In this document: positions 35,399 through 43,991 of the stretch, piece after piece
Position numbering within the stretch: the first letter of the stretch is position 1
Layout of the letters: the number at the start of each line of letters is the position of its first letter
Assembly: GCF_000332175.1 (NCBI RefSeq)
Contig: NZ_KB235911.1
Coordinates: forward strand, 1-64,000
Source of the DNA: Pseudanabaena sp. PCC 6802
Lineage (GTDB): Bacteria; Cyanobacteriota; Cyanobacteriia; Pseudanabaenales; Pseudanabaenaceae
DNA length: 64,000 nucleotides
Reading direction: 5' to 3'
Made by a program: the position numbers and the translations under genes
Notes under the pieces: generated by a model
The model's input: only the letters and a program-made list of their open reading frames with translations
Database searches by the model: none
What the model was told of the DNA's origin: nothing

Positions 35399-35713
35399 AT
35401 GTCCATTGAAATTCAGGATGAATATGCGTTCGCCTTAGATAGCTTGATACCCACATTGAAAAGCTCATATGAGAAGATGAAGCTATCATGTGCTTCTAAT
35501 GGCAGTTTCGATTATTCTCAAGCCATCATTAATCGGCTACGTGCCTTTTATTTTTCACAATCAGGAATGAAAGATTTTCTTGATAAGAAAGTTGCTCAAG
35601 CAGGTTCGGATTTTTTTGTAGAAACAATTTTATTCTTTCTGAAGTTGTTCAATGATGTGGAAAACCTTGGTCTTGAAATTAAGTCAGAACAAACTAGACT
35701 TTATTGGAAATAG
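35399..35713 (+). CDS. Hypothetical protein (104 aa)
   Basis: Hydrophilic, helix-rich 104-residue protein (ALDSLIPTLKSSYEKMKLSC, YSQAIINRLRAFYFSQSG) with no recognised domain. A+T-rich, it lies between IS256 and the nested IS5/IS630 block. It may be a remnant of the island's cargo. No strong ribosome site is seen. Confidence 0.45.
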   Translation: MSIEIQDEYAFALDSLIPTLKSSYEKMKLSCASNGSFDYSQAIINRLRAFYFSQSGMKDFLDKKVAQAGSDFFVETILFFLKLFNDVENLGLEIKSEQTRLYWK

Positions 35714-35997
35714 GAGTGATAAAATTTAATCGCAATTCCTCTTTATCTGCGAGGATTTAGCCAGCCGTCACCTGGCGGTGAGTGACCCTGAAGTTATGTA
35801 ATCCACAGGCAGTTTCCATCACTATATCCACATATTGTGCCTTGCGATTGCGGAAGGGATCGCGCACGATGCGCGCACGCTTCACCCCACTGAGATGATG
35901 TTCAACTATGATGCGTTGACTCGAAATCTCGCGATTACGCTCCTTTGCGGCTGTAGTTAACTCCCCTCCACGCGGTTTCTTCTTCGGTTGCAATATA

Positions 35998-37128
35998 TTG
36001 CTCCGGCAATGAAAAAGAAAGCATAGGATAATAGAAGTAAAGGCACAAGGAGGTTTGACATGGATAAACCAGATGGCCGACACCTATCGATAGAAACGCA
36101 AAATTACCTTCGACAGCAAGCGATCCGGTTGCGAGAACAAGGGAAACGAGTATGTGATATTAGTGAGTACCTGGGGATTCATCGTAACACGATTACGGAG
36201 TGGTGGTGGGCGTATCAAGATTACGGAGAAGCAGCCCTGTTTCAGCAGCGACGAGGACGAGAGGTAGGGGAAGGGCGCAGTTTAAGTGCCTCAGAGGAAA
36301 CAACGATTGAAGCAATGCTGCGGGGACACAGCCCGGAGGAATACCAGATCGAGAGCGCCTTGTGGACTAGACAAGCCGTGCAAATACTAATCGAGCAAGA
36401 ATTAGGAGTGGAGATGCCGATACGCACAGTGGGGGAATATCTCAAACGATGGGGCTACAGCCCCCAGAAGCCGATCGAACGTGCCTATGAGCAAGACCCC
36501 GCTGCCGTGAAACACTGGTTACAGGAAGAATATCCCGCGATTGAGCAACGGGCACAAGCAGAAGGTGCCGAAATCGAGTGGGGAGATGAATCGGGACTCA
36601 GTTCTGATGAGTATGGAGGGCGAGGTTATGCACCCAAGGGACATCCCCCTGAAATTCGTCCTAGTAAACGCGAGCGGACACGGTTGAATTTCATTGCTAG
36701 CATCAGTAATCAAGGCACGATTCAATTTATGCTTTACACCTGTACCTTGACAGCCCCAGTATTTATTGAATTTCTGCAACGGTTGATTGACAAGCGTTCA
36801 AGCAAACTGTTTTGGATCGTGGATCGCCATCCCGTCCATCGAGAGCGCCCCGTGCAGCAATGGTTAGAACAGCACTCCCAGGAGATCGAGTTATTTTATT
36901 TGCCTTCCTATGCGCCGCAGTTGAATCCAGTAGAGTATTTCAATGGTGATGTGAAACAGGGAGTTCACGCCAAACCTCTGACGCGAAACCTGGGTCAATT
37001 AAAACATAGATTGCTATCTCAACTGCAGAAATTGCAGAGATTGCCTGCCCACATTAGGAGTTACTTTAAGCATCCATCTATTATTTATGCTGCTCTATAG
37101 ATTGCATTCTATTTTATTGCCAAGGCAA
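35998..37128 (+). mobile_element. IS630-family insertion sequence
   Basis: The ends TTGCTCCGGCAATGA (left) and TTGCCTTGGCAATAA (right, inverted) are flanked by TA on both sides, the Tc1/mariner/IS630 target duplication. It contains one intact transposase and is nested in an IS5-like transposase gene. About 1.13 kb. Confidence 0.9.
36060..37100 (+). CDS. IS630-family transposase
   Basis: 346-residue transposase. The N-terminal helix-turn-helix is at QAIRLREQGKRVCDISEYLG and a second HTH region at RTVGEYLKRWGYSPQKP. The DDE core has the first Asp in EWGDESGL, the second in KLFWIVDRHPVH, and the Glu in LPSYAPQLNPVEYFNGDVK. Intact, with AAGGAGG close before the ATG. It could mobilise the 93-bp MITE at 31654, which has the same ends. 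Confidence 0.95.
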   Translation: MDKPDGRHLSIETQNYLRQQAIRLREQGKRVCDISEYLGIHRNTITEWWWAYQDYGEAALFQQRRGREVGEGRSLSASEETTIEAMLRGHSPEEYQIESALWTRQAVQILIEQELGVEMPIRTVGEYLKRWGYSPQKPIERAYEQDPAAVKHWLQEEYPAIEQRAQAEGAEIEWGDESGLSSDEYGGRGYAPKGHPPEIRPSKRERTRLNFIASISNQGTIQFMLYTCTLTAPVFIEFLQRLIDKRSSKLFWIVDRHPVHRERPVQQWLEQHSQEIELFYLPSYAPQLNPVEYFNGDVKQGVHAKPLTRNLGQLKHRLLSQLQKLQRLPAHIRSYFKHPSIIYAAL

Positions 37129-37869
37129 TAGTTACCCCCTCAGGTGCATATCCCTGAAATCCCGTATCTTGCCACAGGCTACTCCCTGTTGGAAATTGAT
37201 ACCCCTCTTCGTCTGCCAGTTTCTTGTCATGCTTCTTGCCTGCTACCGTCTGCGAGAGATATTTTACCTTCCCGCCGCGGATGCGTTCGCTGATGATGTT
37301 GTTCTTCACCGTCGTGCCTTTTTTTCCGAGTGCCTGATTCAACACTCCTGTTAAGCGATGTATCCATTCATGCGCTTGCGCTTGCCCAATCCCAAACAAA
37401 TATCCTTGCACCTCCTGCGTGGGATATTGTCGAAAGTAAAACAGGATAAACAGCAGTTTGTCTTGCGTTTCGTGCAGTTCTGCCTTGCGCCCTCCTCCAT
37501 ATCTGCGCACTCGACTGTCCCGCTTCTTGTAATGCTGGTTTAGATAGTCTTGCCATGCCTGCTCAAAGCTTCCGAGTAATTGCTCAAATTCTGGCAAGCT
37601 TAGTCCTGTTAAACTTTGTAATATCCTCGGCTTGTTTTGTAGCTCTTTATAGCTCAGCATGGCTTCATGGTTGCCTCTAGACATAAAGCAATCGTATCAG
37701 CTTCTGTCTTAACTTATTGCCGATAAAGTCTATTGATTTTATCTCGTCAAAATTGTGCAAAAGAAGAGCAAAGTACCATGTAAAGGATCAACTGGGAAAA
37801 TTTCATCTTTAAATAGCGAAACTTATTCCTCATTCTCATAACTGGTGTGAGTCAAAAATACGAGCTAAA

Positions 37870-38104
37870 TCTGCATAACTATTATTTAGACTGAATTTTT
37901 TCTGCCTAACTAACCCATAGAGGCATATAGCCAGACGATATTCTGCCTAAGATCCCAAATTTGGGGATATAGGCTGAAATATATCTGCCTATACAGCATA
38001 TCAGTCTGAGTTGGCAACGTAAACGTTGTTAGAAATTCAGGCTGGATTTGGATTAAGAGAGTTTAGATTGATTTTTGGTTAGTATTTTAGGCAGAACTCC
38101 CGCA
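37870..38104. promoter_or_regulatory. Repeated TCTGCCTAA boxes in a 584-bp gene-free stretch
   Basis: The gap 37685-38268 has no gene that I can support. It holds TCTGCATAA at 37870, TCTGCCTAA at 37901 and 37942, TCTGCCTAT at 37984, and the inverse TTAGGCAGA at 38096. Start-to-start spacings of 31, 41 and 42 bases are close to whole turns of the helix (3, 4 and 4). They lie upstream of the secreted protein/TauE-like operon and look like binding sites for a regulator; which one is unknown. Confidence 0.5.
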
Positions 38105-38268
38105 TTTTACAGAACATGCGATCGCGCCATTAGCACCACCAAATTGCCACTATAGTTTTTACAACCTGGACAAAGAGCAAATGGCAAGCCGATCGTTCTA
38201 GGTTTGCTGGCAACAGCGTAGAATAGCTTGTGGTGCAGTCATGCCATAGCCAGTAACTAGAAAGCCCA

Positions 38269-38904
38269 ATGTCAAAAATTACAGGTATAGGATGGCTAGC
38301 AGCCGCTTTGTTAGTGGCTGCGCCCATCTACGCCCATGAGGTCGAAATCTCTGGTGAAGTCGGTGCCACCCTGCATATAGAGCCAGACGATCGCGCCAAA
38401 GCGGGAGAACCAACGCAGGTGTGGTTCGCGCTTACTGAAAAAGGGGGAAAGGTAATTCCCTTGTCAGAATGCGATTGCAAGCTCAAAGTATATACAGGCA
38501 AGCAAACGGATAAACCTCTAGTAGAGCCACCCCTCAAAGCGATCGCAGTAGAACAATATCAAGGTATCCCCGGTGCAGAAGTAACTTTTCCCAATGTGGG
38601 AGCATATAAACTCGAACTCAGCGGCAGCCCCAAGTCCGGTGCTAAATTTTCCCCGTTTAACTTGAGTTATGACGTAGTAGTAGCGGGAAAAGTAGAGACA
38701 GCCAAAGAGTCGCCCAAACCCGAACAAAAACCAGCGGAAACAGAGAACAAATCGGGAAATAAGGCAGAAAAACTCAGCGAAGTATCCAGACAAACTGAAT
38801 CCGACTCAAATACTCCCCTCTGGTGGATAGTCCCTACAGGGATCTTGCTTACGGCTGGGGTTGTCGTTGGTGCGATTTGGTTGTTGAGGTCAGATCGAGG
38901 CTAG
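38269..38904 (+). CDS. Exported membrane-anchored protein, partner of a TauE/UreH-type protein
   Basis: 211-residue protein with a signal peptide (to about residue 22, APIYA), then a beta-rich domain beginning HEVEISGEVGATLHIEPDDR with a CDC pair (SECDCKLKV). A Lys/Glu-rich linker (about 140-180) and a C-terminal membrane helix (WWIVPTGILLTAGVVVGAIW) complete it. The new N-terminal His after cleavage, HEVEI, is reminiscent of copper-handling proteins, but I do not recognise a named family. The next gene starts 3 bases later, so the two surely act together. Confidence 0.7.
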   Translation: MSKITGIGWLAAALLVAAPIYAHEVEISGEVGATLHIEPDDRAKAGEPTQVWFALTEKGGKVIPLSECDCKLKVYTGKQTDKPLVEPPLKAIAVEQYQGIPGAEVTFPNVGAYKLELSGSPKSGAKFSPFNLSYDVVVAGKVETAKESPKPEQKPAETENKSGNKAEKLSEVSRQTESDSNTPLWWIVPTGILLTAGVVVGAIWLLRSDRG

Positions 38905-38906
38905 GT

Positions 38907-40163
38907 ATGCTAGATCTGCTCCTAGTTGCTGCACTGGGTTTTCTGGGTAGTTTTGGACACTGCGTCGGCATGTGCGGCCCCTTAACTGTGGCATTTTCCC
39001 TATCGGGTCAACAGGAGTCAGAAGCATCGCGATCGCCACAACAAACAACCCATAATTGGCGGCACTATCTCTATTTCCATACCACGCTCAACCTCGGGCG
39101 CATTCTGAGCTATGCCCTGGCAGGCATGGGTATCGGGGGTCTAGGCTCCGTCCTGGTTGCAGGCGGACAACTAGCAGGGATTGATAGCTCGTTAAGGCAA
39201 GGGCTGGCTATCTTCACGGGAATTTTATTGATATGGCTGGGTATTGCCCAGATCGATCCCAAACTTCTGCCGCGAATTCCCTTACCCCATCCTATCCAAA
39301 ACCTCAATCTCCATCAAAAGCTCAGTACTGCGATGGTTAAACTCTCACTAAGTTCCTCCTGGTGGACACCTGGTTTGCTGGGCATGGCGTGGGGTCTGAT
39401 TCCCTGCGGCTTTCTCTACATTGCCCAGATCAAAGCAGCAGAAACGGGCGATATGCTCAAAGGTGCCATGACCATGCTGGCTTTCGGTTTGGGGACGATG
39501 CCCGCTATGGTGGGAGTGGGAGTGTCGGCCAGTTTGCTGAGCAAAGACAAACGCAGCCAGCTATTTCGCCTGGGCGGTTGGATTACCCTAGCGATCGGCA
39601 TTCTCACGCTAACGCGCACGGCAAATCAAACTGACTACACAGGACACGCTTCTCTATTTCTACTCATGCTAGCCCTGGTTGCTCGCCCCTTAGCAAACCT
39701 GTGGTCCCATCCCCTCCGTTACCGTCGTGCCATTGGTGTAGGTGCTTTTGTCCTCGCGATCGCCCATACAATCCACATGCTAGAGCATACCTTTAACTGG
39801 AAACTGCAAGTCCTGGAGTTTATGCTACCTACACACCAGTGCGCGATCTGGTGCGGTCTAACTGCCCTCATACTCATCACCCCAGCGGCTATCACCAGTT
39901 CTGACTGGATGGTACAGAAACTTGGGAAACACTGGCGATCGCTGCATCTCTTAGCCGTCCCCGCACTTTTACTAGCTGCCATCCATACGATCGCGATCGG
40001 GTCGCACTATCTCGGCAGTCTTGAGTCCACGCACTCTGGCAAAATTACGTCCGCGATCTGCGGTGTCCTGGTTTTATTAGTAATGGCAGTGCGCTGGCGC
40101 TGGCTGTGGCGGTTAGTCGGCCTCGAAAAGTTCTATACGGCACCGTCGCGAAGTTCTGGCTAA
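38907..40163 (+). CDS. TauE/SafE-UreH-type transporter with C-terminal ferric-reductase-like part
   Basis: 418-residue polytopic membrane protein. The first half is the UreH/DsbD-like domain with the signature GHCVGMCGPLTVAF and the matching GLIPCGFLYIAQIKA, which puts two Cys in membrane helices. The second half (from about residue 265) has His-containing helices (AIAHTIHMLEH, LHLLAVPALLLAAIHTIAIG) like heme-binding ferric-reductase segments. Relatives with this signature act in metal (often copper) or sulphur-compound transport. I chose the ATG directly after the upstream stop rather than an upstream out-of-context start. Confidence 0.8.
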   Translation: MLDLLLVAALGFLGSFGHCVGMCGPLTVAFSLSGQQESEASRSPQQTTHNWRHYLYFHTTLNLGRILSYALAGMGIGGLGSVLVAGGQLAGIDSSLRQGLAIFTGILLIWLGIAQIDPKLLPRIPLPHPIQNLNLHQKLSTAMVKLSLSSSWWTPGLLGMAWGLIPCGFLYIAQIKAAETGDMLKGAMTMLAFGLGTMPAMVGVGVSASLLSKDKRSQLFRLGGWITLAIGILTLTRTANQTDYTGHASLFLLMLALVARPLANLWSHPLRYRRAIGVGAFVLAIAHTIHMLEHTFNWKLQVLEFMLPTHQCAIWCGLTALILITPAAITSSDWMVQKLGKHWRSLHLLAVPALLLAAIHTIAIGSHYLGSLESTHSGKITSAICGVLVLLVMAVRWRWLWRLVGLEKFYTAPSRSSG

Positions 40164-40813
40164 ACTAAACCACTACGCAGTGCGACTACAGCCGCCTGGA
40201 CGCGATCGTCAACCGATAATTTATTCATAATGCCGCGTACGTGGGTTTTAATCGTGTTGGTACTGAGGAACAATTCCGCCGCAATTTCAGGGTTACTCTT
40301 ACCATCTACCATTAGTCTCAGCACGTCCAACTCGCGCTCCGATAGCTCCCCAAAGCCCGTTGATGGCATGGGGGGCTTGAGATATTCAAAAATCTTTTTG
40401 CCCACCTGCGGGTCCAAATAGGTAGCACCTTCATAGGCGGCCTCGATCGCTGCCATTAACCGATTCATACTCGTGCCCTTAATGCAGTAAGCCTCCGCCC
40501 CACTCGACAGTGCTGCCACAATTTCCGTACTATCGGTATGTGAAGTTAACATGACTACATGCACGTTTGGTAGCTCCGCCTTTATCCTTTGCGTTGCCGC
40601 AATCCCATCCAGGCGGGGCAAGCCTATGTCCATGACGATGACATCGGGTTTGTGCGCGATCGCAGCACTGACAGCCGAGTAACCATCACCTACAACTTCT
40701 ACAACCGTGGCTTGAGGATACTTAGAAAATGCTTGTTCTAACCCAAGTTGAATCAGAGGGTCGTCCTCAACAATCAAAATCTTTATTTGGGGAACGCTTG
40801 TGGGTAAGTTCAT
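40160..40813 (-). CDS. NarL/FixJ-type response regulator
   Basis: 217-residue two-domain regulator. The receiver domain has acidic pocket VEDDP, phospho-acceptor Asp in VIVMDIGLPRLDG and Lys in CIKGTS; the LuxR-type output has the helix-turn-helix LSERELDVLRLMVDGKSNPE and STNTIKTHVRGIMNKL. Convergent with the TauE-like gene (4-base overlap) and divergent from a hybrid kinase 88 bases away, which may be its partner. Confidence 0.93.
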   Translation of the reverse strand: MNLPTSVPQIKILIVEDDPLIQLGLEQAFSKYPQATVVEVVGDGYSAVSAAIAHKPDVIVMDIGLPRLDGIAATQRIKAELPNVHVVMLTSHTDSTEIVAALSSGAEAYCIKGTSMNRLMAAIEAAYEGATYLDPQVGKKIFEYLKPPMPSTGFGELSERELDVLRLMVDGKSNPEIAAELFLSTNTIKTHVRGIMNKLSVDDRVQAAVVALRSGLV

Positions 40814-40901
40814 GATTAGCTTGAGTACGTAACATCCTCTAAATGCAAACTAGCACAGAACCGCAAACCAACGCAGAAAAAACTTAGAAATTTAGCGATC
40901 T

Positions 40902-43559
40902 ATGGGAAATACACACAGCCGCAGCCATTCTCACCCCAATCACCTGCCACTGTGCCTCTTCTTAGTGGTACCGTTCCTGTTGCAGATGATTTTAGCAGTA
41001 GGTCTGACAAATTGGCTTTCCTGGCGTAATAGCCAACAGGCTGCCGTGCTTGGCCTCATATCCATAGGCATATCTATGTTCTTTAGCATAGTAACTTGCC
41101 GATTGATTAGTAAACCAATTCAAAAGTTAATCCAAGCTACAGAAGCGATTGCCAACGGCCAACTAGATCAATTTGTTCGAGTACCTCAAATTAAGGAATT
41201 AGGACTGCTATCCCATTCCTTTAATAGAATGGCAGCGCAGTTGCGCGAATCATTTCAGAATCTGGCGCAAACCAATGAAGAATTAGAGATGCGCGTAGAA
41301 GCAAGAACGCAGGAGTTACGCAAGTCAGAGAAAAAATTTGCCCAGATATTCTTATCCAGTCCCAATCCCACCAGCATCGTCAGGATGAAAGACCGTCAAG
41401 TCGTAGAGGTTAACGATAGTGCTCTCAGGTTCTTTGGGTACGTCGGCACCGAAGAAGCTGATAGTGGCTCCTTAAGATTAGATATTTGGGAAGACGAGCG
41501 CGAACGCAAAGAAGTATTCCAACTACTCAAAGAAACTGGCTCGGTACGCAATCGCGAATATACGTTCCACACCAAATCGGGGGAACCGAGAACTGTTTTA
41601 TATTCCGGTGAAATTATCGAATTAAATGACGAGCCTTATCTCCTGGGCATTCTGAACGATATTAGCGATCGCAAACAACTGGAAATGGAGCTATGGCGAT
41701 CGCAAAAATTTCTGGATAATATTATCGAAAATATTCCCCTCGCAGTTTATGTTAAAGATGCCAGCAACGATTTTCGCACTGAGATCTGGAACCAAGCCAG
41801 CGAAGACATGTTTGGCATCACCAAAAGAGCCATCTACTGGCGACGAGCAGAGGAGTTTTATTCGCCCAAACAAGCAAAGTTCTTTGTCGAGGGCGATTTG
41901 GAGGCAATCCAGAAAGGCAAGATCGTTGAAATTCCCGAAGCAGTACTGGACACCATGGAAAAGGGTCATTTAGTACTGAGGACGCTTAAGGTTCCTGTTT
42001 TCAATGAGAATGGGCAAGAAGCTTATCTCATTTGTATTTCCGAAGATATTAGCGATCGCAAGCAAGCTGAGATCGCGCTCCAAAAAGCTAAAGAAGCGGC
42101 TGAGGTAGCTAACCGTGCTAAGAGCGAATTTCTCGCAAACATGAGCCACGAGCTAAGGACTCCCTTGAATGGCATCCTTGGCTACGCTCAAATCCTCAAA
42201 CGACATCCCAATCTATCAGATCGGCAGGAAGAAGGGCTAAACATTATTCAACAATGCGGCGAACACTTGCTAACGCTCATCAGCGATATTTTAGACATTT
42301 CCAAAATTGAAGCGCGGCGCATGGAGTTACACCCCCATACATTTAACCTCCGCAGTTTTCTCCATAGTATCGCTAACATTTTCGAGATCAGAGCCGAGCA
42401 AAAAGGTATCACCTTTGAGTACATAGTACCAGATCGATTGCCTACAGGCGTTAATGCCGACGAACAAAGACTGCGTCAGATCTTAATTAACCTCCTGGGT
42501 AACGCTATTAAGTTCACCGATCGCGGTCACGTACACTTTCAAGTCAGCGTCCTGAACTCTGTTAGCCCTGATGCAATCGAATTACGCTTTCAGGTTGATG
42601 ATACAGGCAGCGGCATCAGTAGCGATCAACTCGAAGCTATCTTTCTCCCCTTTCAACAGGTAGGCGATAGTAGGCGGATGACAGAGGGTACGGGATTGGG
42701 TTTAGCGATCAGTAAAAAATTAGTAGAAATGATGAATAGCAAGCTTCTGGTCAGCAGCACTTTAGACCAAGGTAGCAGCTTCTGGTTCGATCTAGATTTA
42801 CAGACAGACGACAAATTCACGGATTTCAACGGCGATCGCGAGAGAAAGATCGCGAGTTATAAGCGAAGCCCGGATCGAGGCGCGCTCCGAGTTCTGATCG
42901 CCGATGATAAGCGAGCGAACCGTTTAGTTTTAAGCAATCTGCTCAAACCCTTGGGGTTCGAGACGATGGAGGCGATCGACGGTGCAGAGTGCATCCAGAA
43001 AGCAATCGAGTTTAAACCAGACCTCGTCCTGCTAGATTTAGTCATGCCCGTGATGGACGGTTTTGAGGCCACCCGTCAACTGCGTCAGATCCCAGATTTC
43101 CAAGACACGGTCATTTTTGCTGTATCTGCCAGCGTATTTGGCTGCGATCAGGATGCCAGCCTTGATGTGGGCTGTAATGCCTTTATCCCCAAGCCGGTGA
43201 GCGAGGAAACTTTACTCGATCGCATCAAAACCCACTTGGGTTTAGAGTGGGAATACGCGCCGGAACAGAATGCAACGCCTTTAGCAGCAGATCGAGGATC
43301 GGACAAGCGCAACACTACGCAAACAATTTCACCATCTAGCGATCGCGTTAATGACATCCCAGATCCAGAAACCCTTAACAACTTACTACAGTTAGCCATG
43401 ATGGGCGATGCGATCGGGATCGAAGAACGAGCGATTCAAATCGAGCAACAAGATGATAGATTCAGGGAGTTCGCAAGGCAACTCAAGCAATTATCCAAAG
43501 GATTTCAAATTAAGCAAATTCAAGCGCTCTTGAAAAGTTATTTGACAGAGAAAAACTAA
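40902..43559 (+). CDS. Hybrid sensor histidine kinase (HAMP-PAS-PAS-HisKA-HATPase-REC)
   Basis: 885 residues. Two membrane helices (about 17-35 and 47-65) are separated by only about 12 residues, then HAMP (about 66-118), PAS (about 145-255), PAS (about 268-390), HisKA with the phospho-His in NMSHELRTPLNG (about residue 416), HATPase with the N box INLLGNAIKFTD and G boxes DDTGSGIS and GTGLGLAIS, and a receiver domain with Asp in LVLLDLVMPVMDG. Family members with this HAMP usually have a large periplasmic sensor between the two helices; here it is missing, so sensing must come from the PAS domains. Confidence 0.9.
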   Translation: MGNTHSRSHSHPNHLPLCLFLVVPFLLQMILAVGLTNWLSWRNSQQAAVLGLISIGISMFFSIVTCRLISKPIQKLIQATEAIANGQLDQFVRVPQIKELGLLSHSFNRMAAQLRESFQNLAQTNEELEMRVEARTQELRKSEKKFAQIFLSSPNPTSIVRMKDRQVVEVNDSALRFFGYVGTEEADSGSLRLDIWEDERERKEVFQLLKETGSVRNREYTFHTKSGEPRTVLYSGEIIELNDEPYLLGILNDISDRKQLEMELWRSQKFLDNIIENIPLAVYVKDASNDFRTEIWNQASEDMFGITKRAIYWRRAEEFYSPKQAKFFVEGDLEAIQKGKIVEIPEAVLDTMEKGHLVLRTLKVPVFNENGQEAYLICISEDISDRKQAEIALQKAKEAAEVANRAKSEFLANMSHELRTPLNGILGYAQILKRHPNLSDRQEEGLNIIQQCGEHLLTLISDILDISKIEARRMELHPHTFNLRSFLHSIANIFEIRAEQKGITFEYIVPDRLPTGVNADEQRLRQILINLLGNAIKFTDRGHVHFQVSVLNSVSPDAIELRFQVDDTGSGISSDQLEAIFLPFQQVGDSRRMTEGTGLGLAISKKLVEMMNSKLLVSSTLDQGSSFWFDLDLQTDDKFTDFNGDRERKIASYKRSPDRGALRVLIADDKRANRLVLSNLLKPLGFETMEAIDGAECIQKAIEFKPDLVLLDLVMPVMDGFEATRQLRQIPDFQDTVIFAVSASVFGCDQDASLDVGCNAFIPKPVSEETLLDRIKTHLGLEWEYAPEQNATPLAADRGSDKRNTTQTISPSSDRVNDIPDPETLNNLLQLAMMGDAIGIEERAIQIEQQDDRFREFARQLKQLSKGFQIKQIQALLKSYLTEKN

Positions 43560-43579
43560 ATTTTTACAGGGAGATCGTA

Positions 43580-43969
43580 ATGACTACAGCAATATATGCA
43601 TCGCTTTCAGCCCTTCTGATCGTTTACCTATCCTTAAACGTCATCAAAGAACGCGGGCAAAACAAAATATTGTACGGCGATGGCGGCAACAAGGATTTAC
43701 AAATTGCTAGAGCAGCCCATTCTAATGCCACTGAATACATTCCGATCGCTTTACTACTTCTATTTACCTTAGAGTACAATCGTGCCAACATTTGGGTTAT
43801 CCATGCCTTAGGGATTGCGCTTATTTTAGGGCGATCTATTCATGCATACAGCCTTCTATCCAAAAATCTCCCAGGGCGAGTGTTGGGAATGCAAATTACA
43901 ATTTTTACAATCGCTGGTTTAGCAATTCTAAATTTTTTCTACATCCCATACAATTTGTTCAAACTCTAA
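43580..43969 (+). CDS. MAPEG-family membrane protein
   Basis: 129-residue, four-helix protein of the MAPEG group (glutathione/eicosanoid-type membrane proteins). It has the characteristic ARAAHSNATEYIPIALLLL segment and GRSIHAYSLLSKNLPGRVLG. Its start is 21 bases after the hybrid kinase stop, with AGGGAG before the ATG. The substrate is unknown. Confidence 0.87.
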   Translation: MTTAIYASLSALLIVYLSLNVIKERGQNKILYGDGGNKDLQIARAAHSNATEYIPIALLLLFTLEYNRANIWVIHALGIALILGRSIHAYSLLSKNLPGRVLGMQITIFTIAGLAILNFFYIPYNLFKL

Positions 43970-43991
43970 CCTGAACTGAACTTACCCAACC

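Larger units (their letters stand above)
35757..37684 (-). pseudogene. IS5-like (DDE_Tnp_4) transposase gene split by IS630
   Basis: The N-terminal part (from 37684) carries the helix-turn-helix region (LSLPEFEQLLGSFEQAW, RRYGGGRKAELHETQDKLLF) and the first catalytic segment up to QDTGFQGYAPEGVTI. The C-terminal part (ending at 35757) carries PRGGELTTAAKERNREIS and RIIVEHHLSGVKRARI, with the catalytic Glu. Between them sits a complete IS630. Taking out IS630 and one TA gives GYAPEGVTI-LQPKKKPRGGE in one frame, about 262 aa. It is inactive as it stands. Confidence 0.85.

Noticed and set aside
35757-36083. A separate 108-aa protein
   Set aside because: Only its C-terminal three quarters make sense, as the end of the split IS5-like transposase; the rest is IS630 end sequence.
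38823-38906. A longer N-terminus for the TauE/UreH-type protein
   Set aside because: It would overlap the end of the upstream gene and add a charged segment before a normal membrane start (MLDLLLVAALG).
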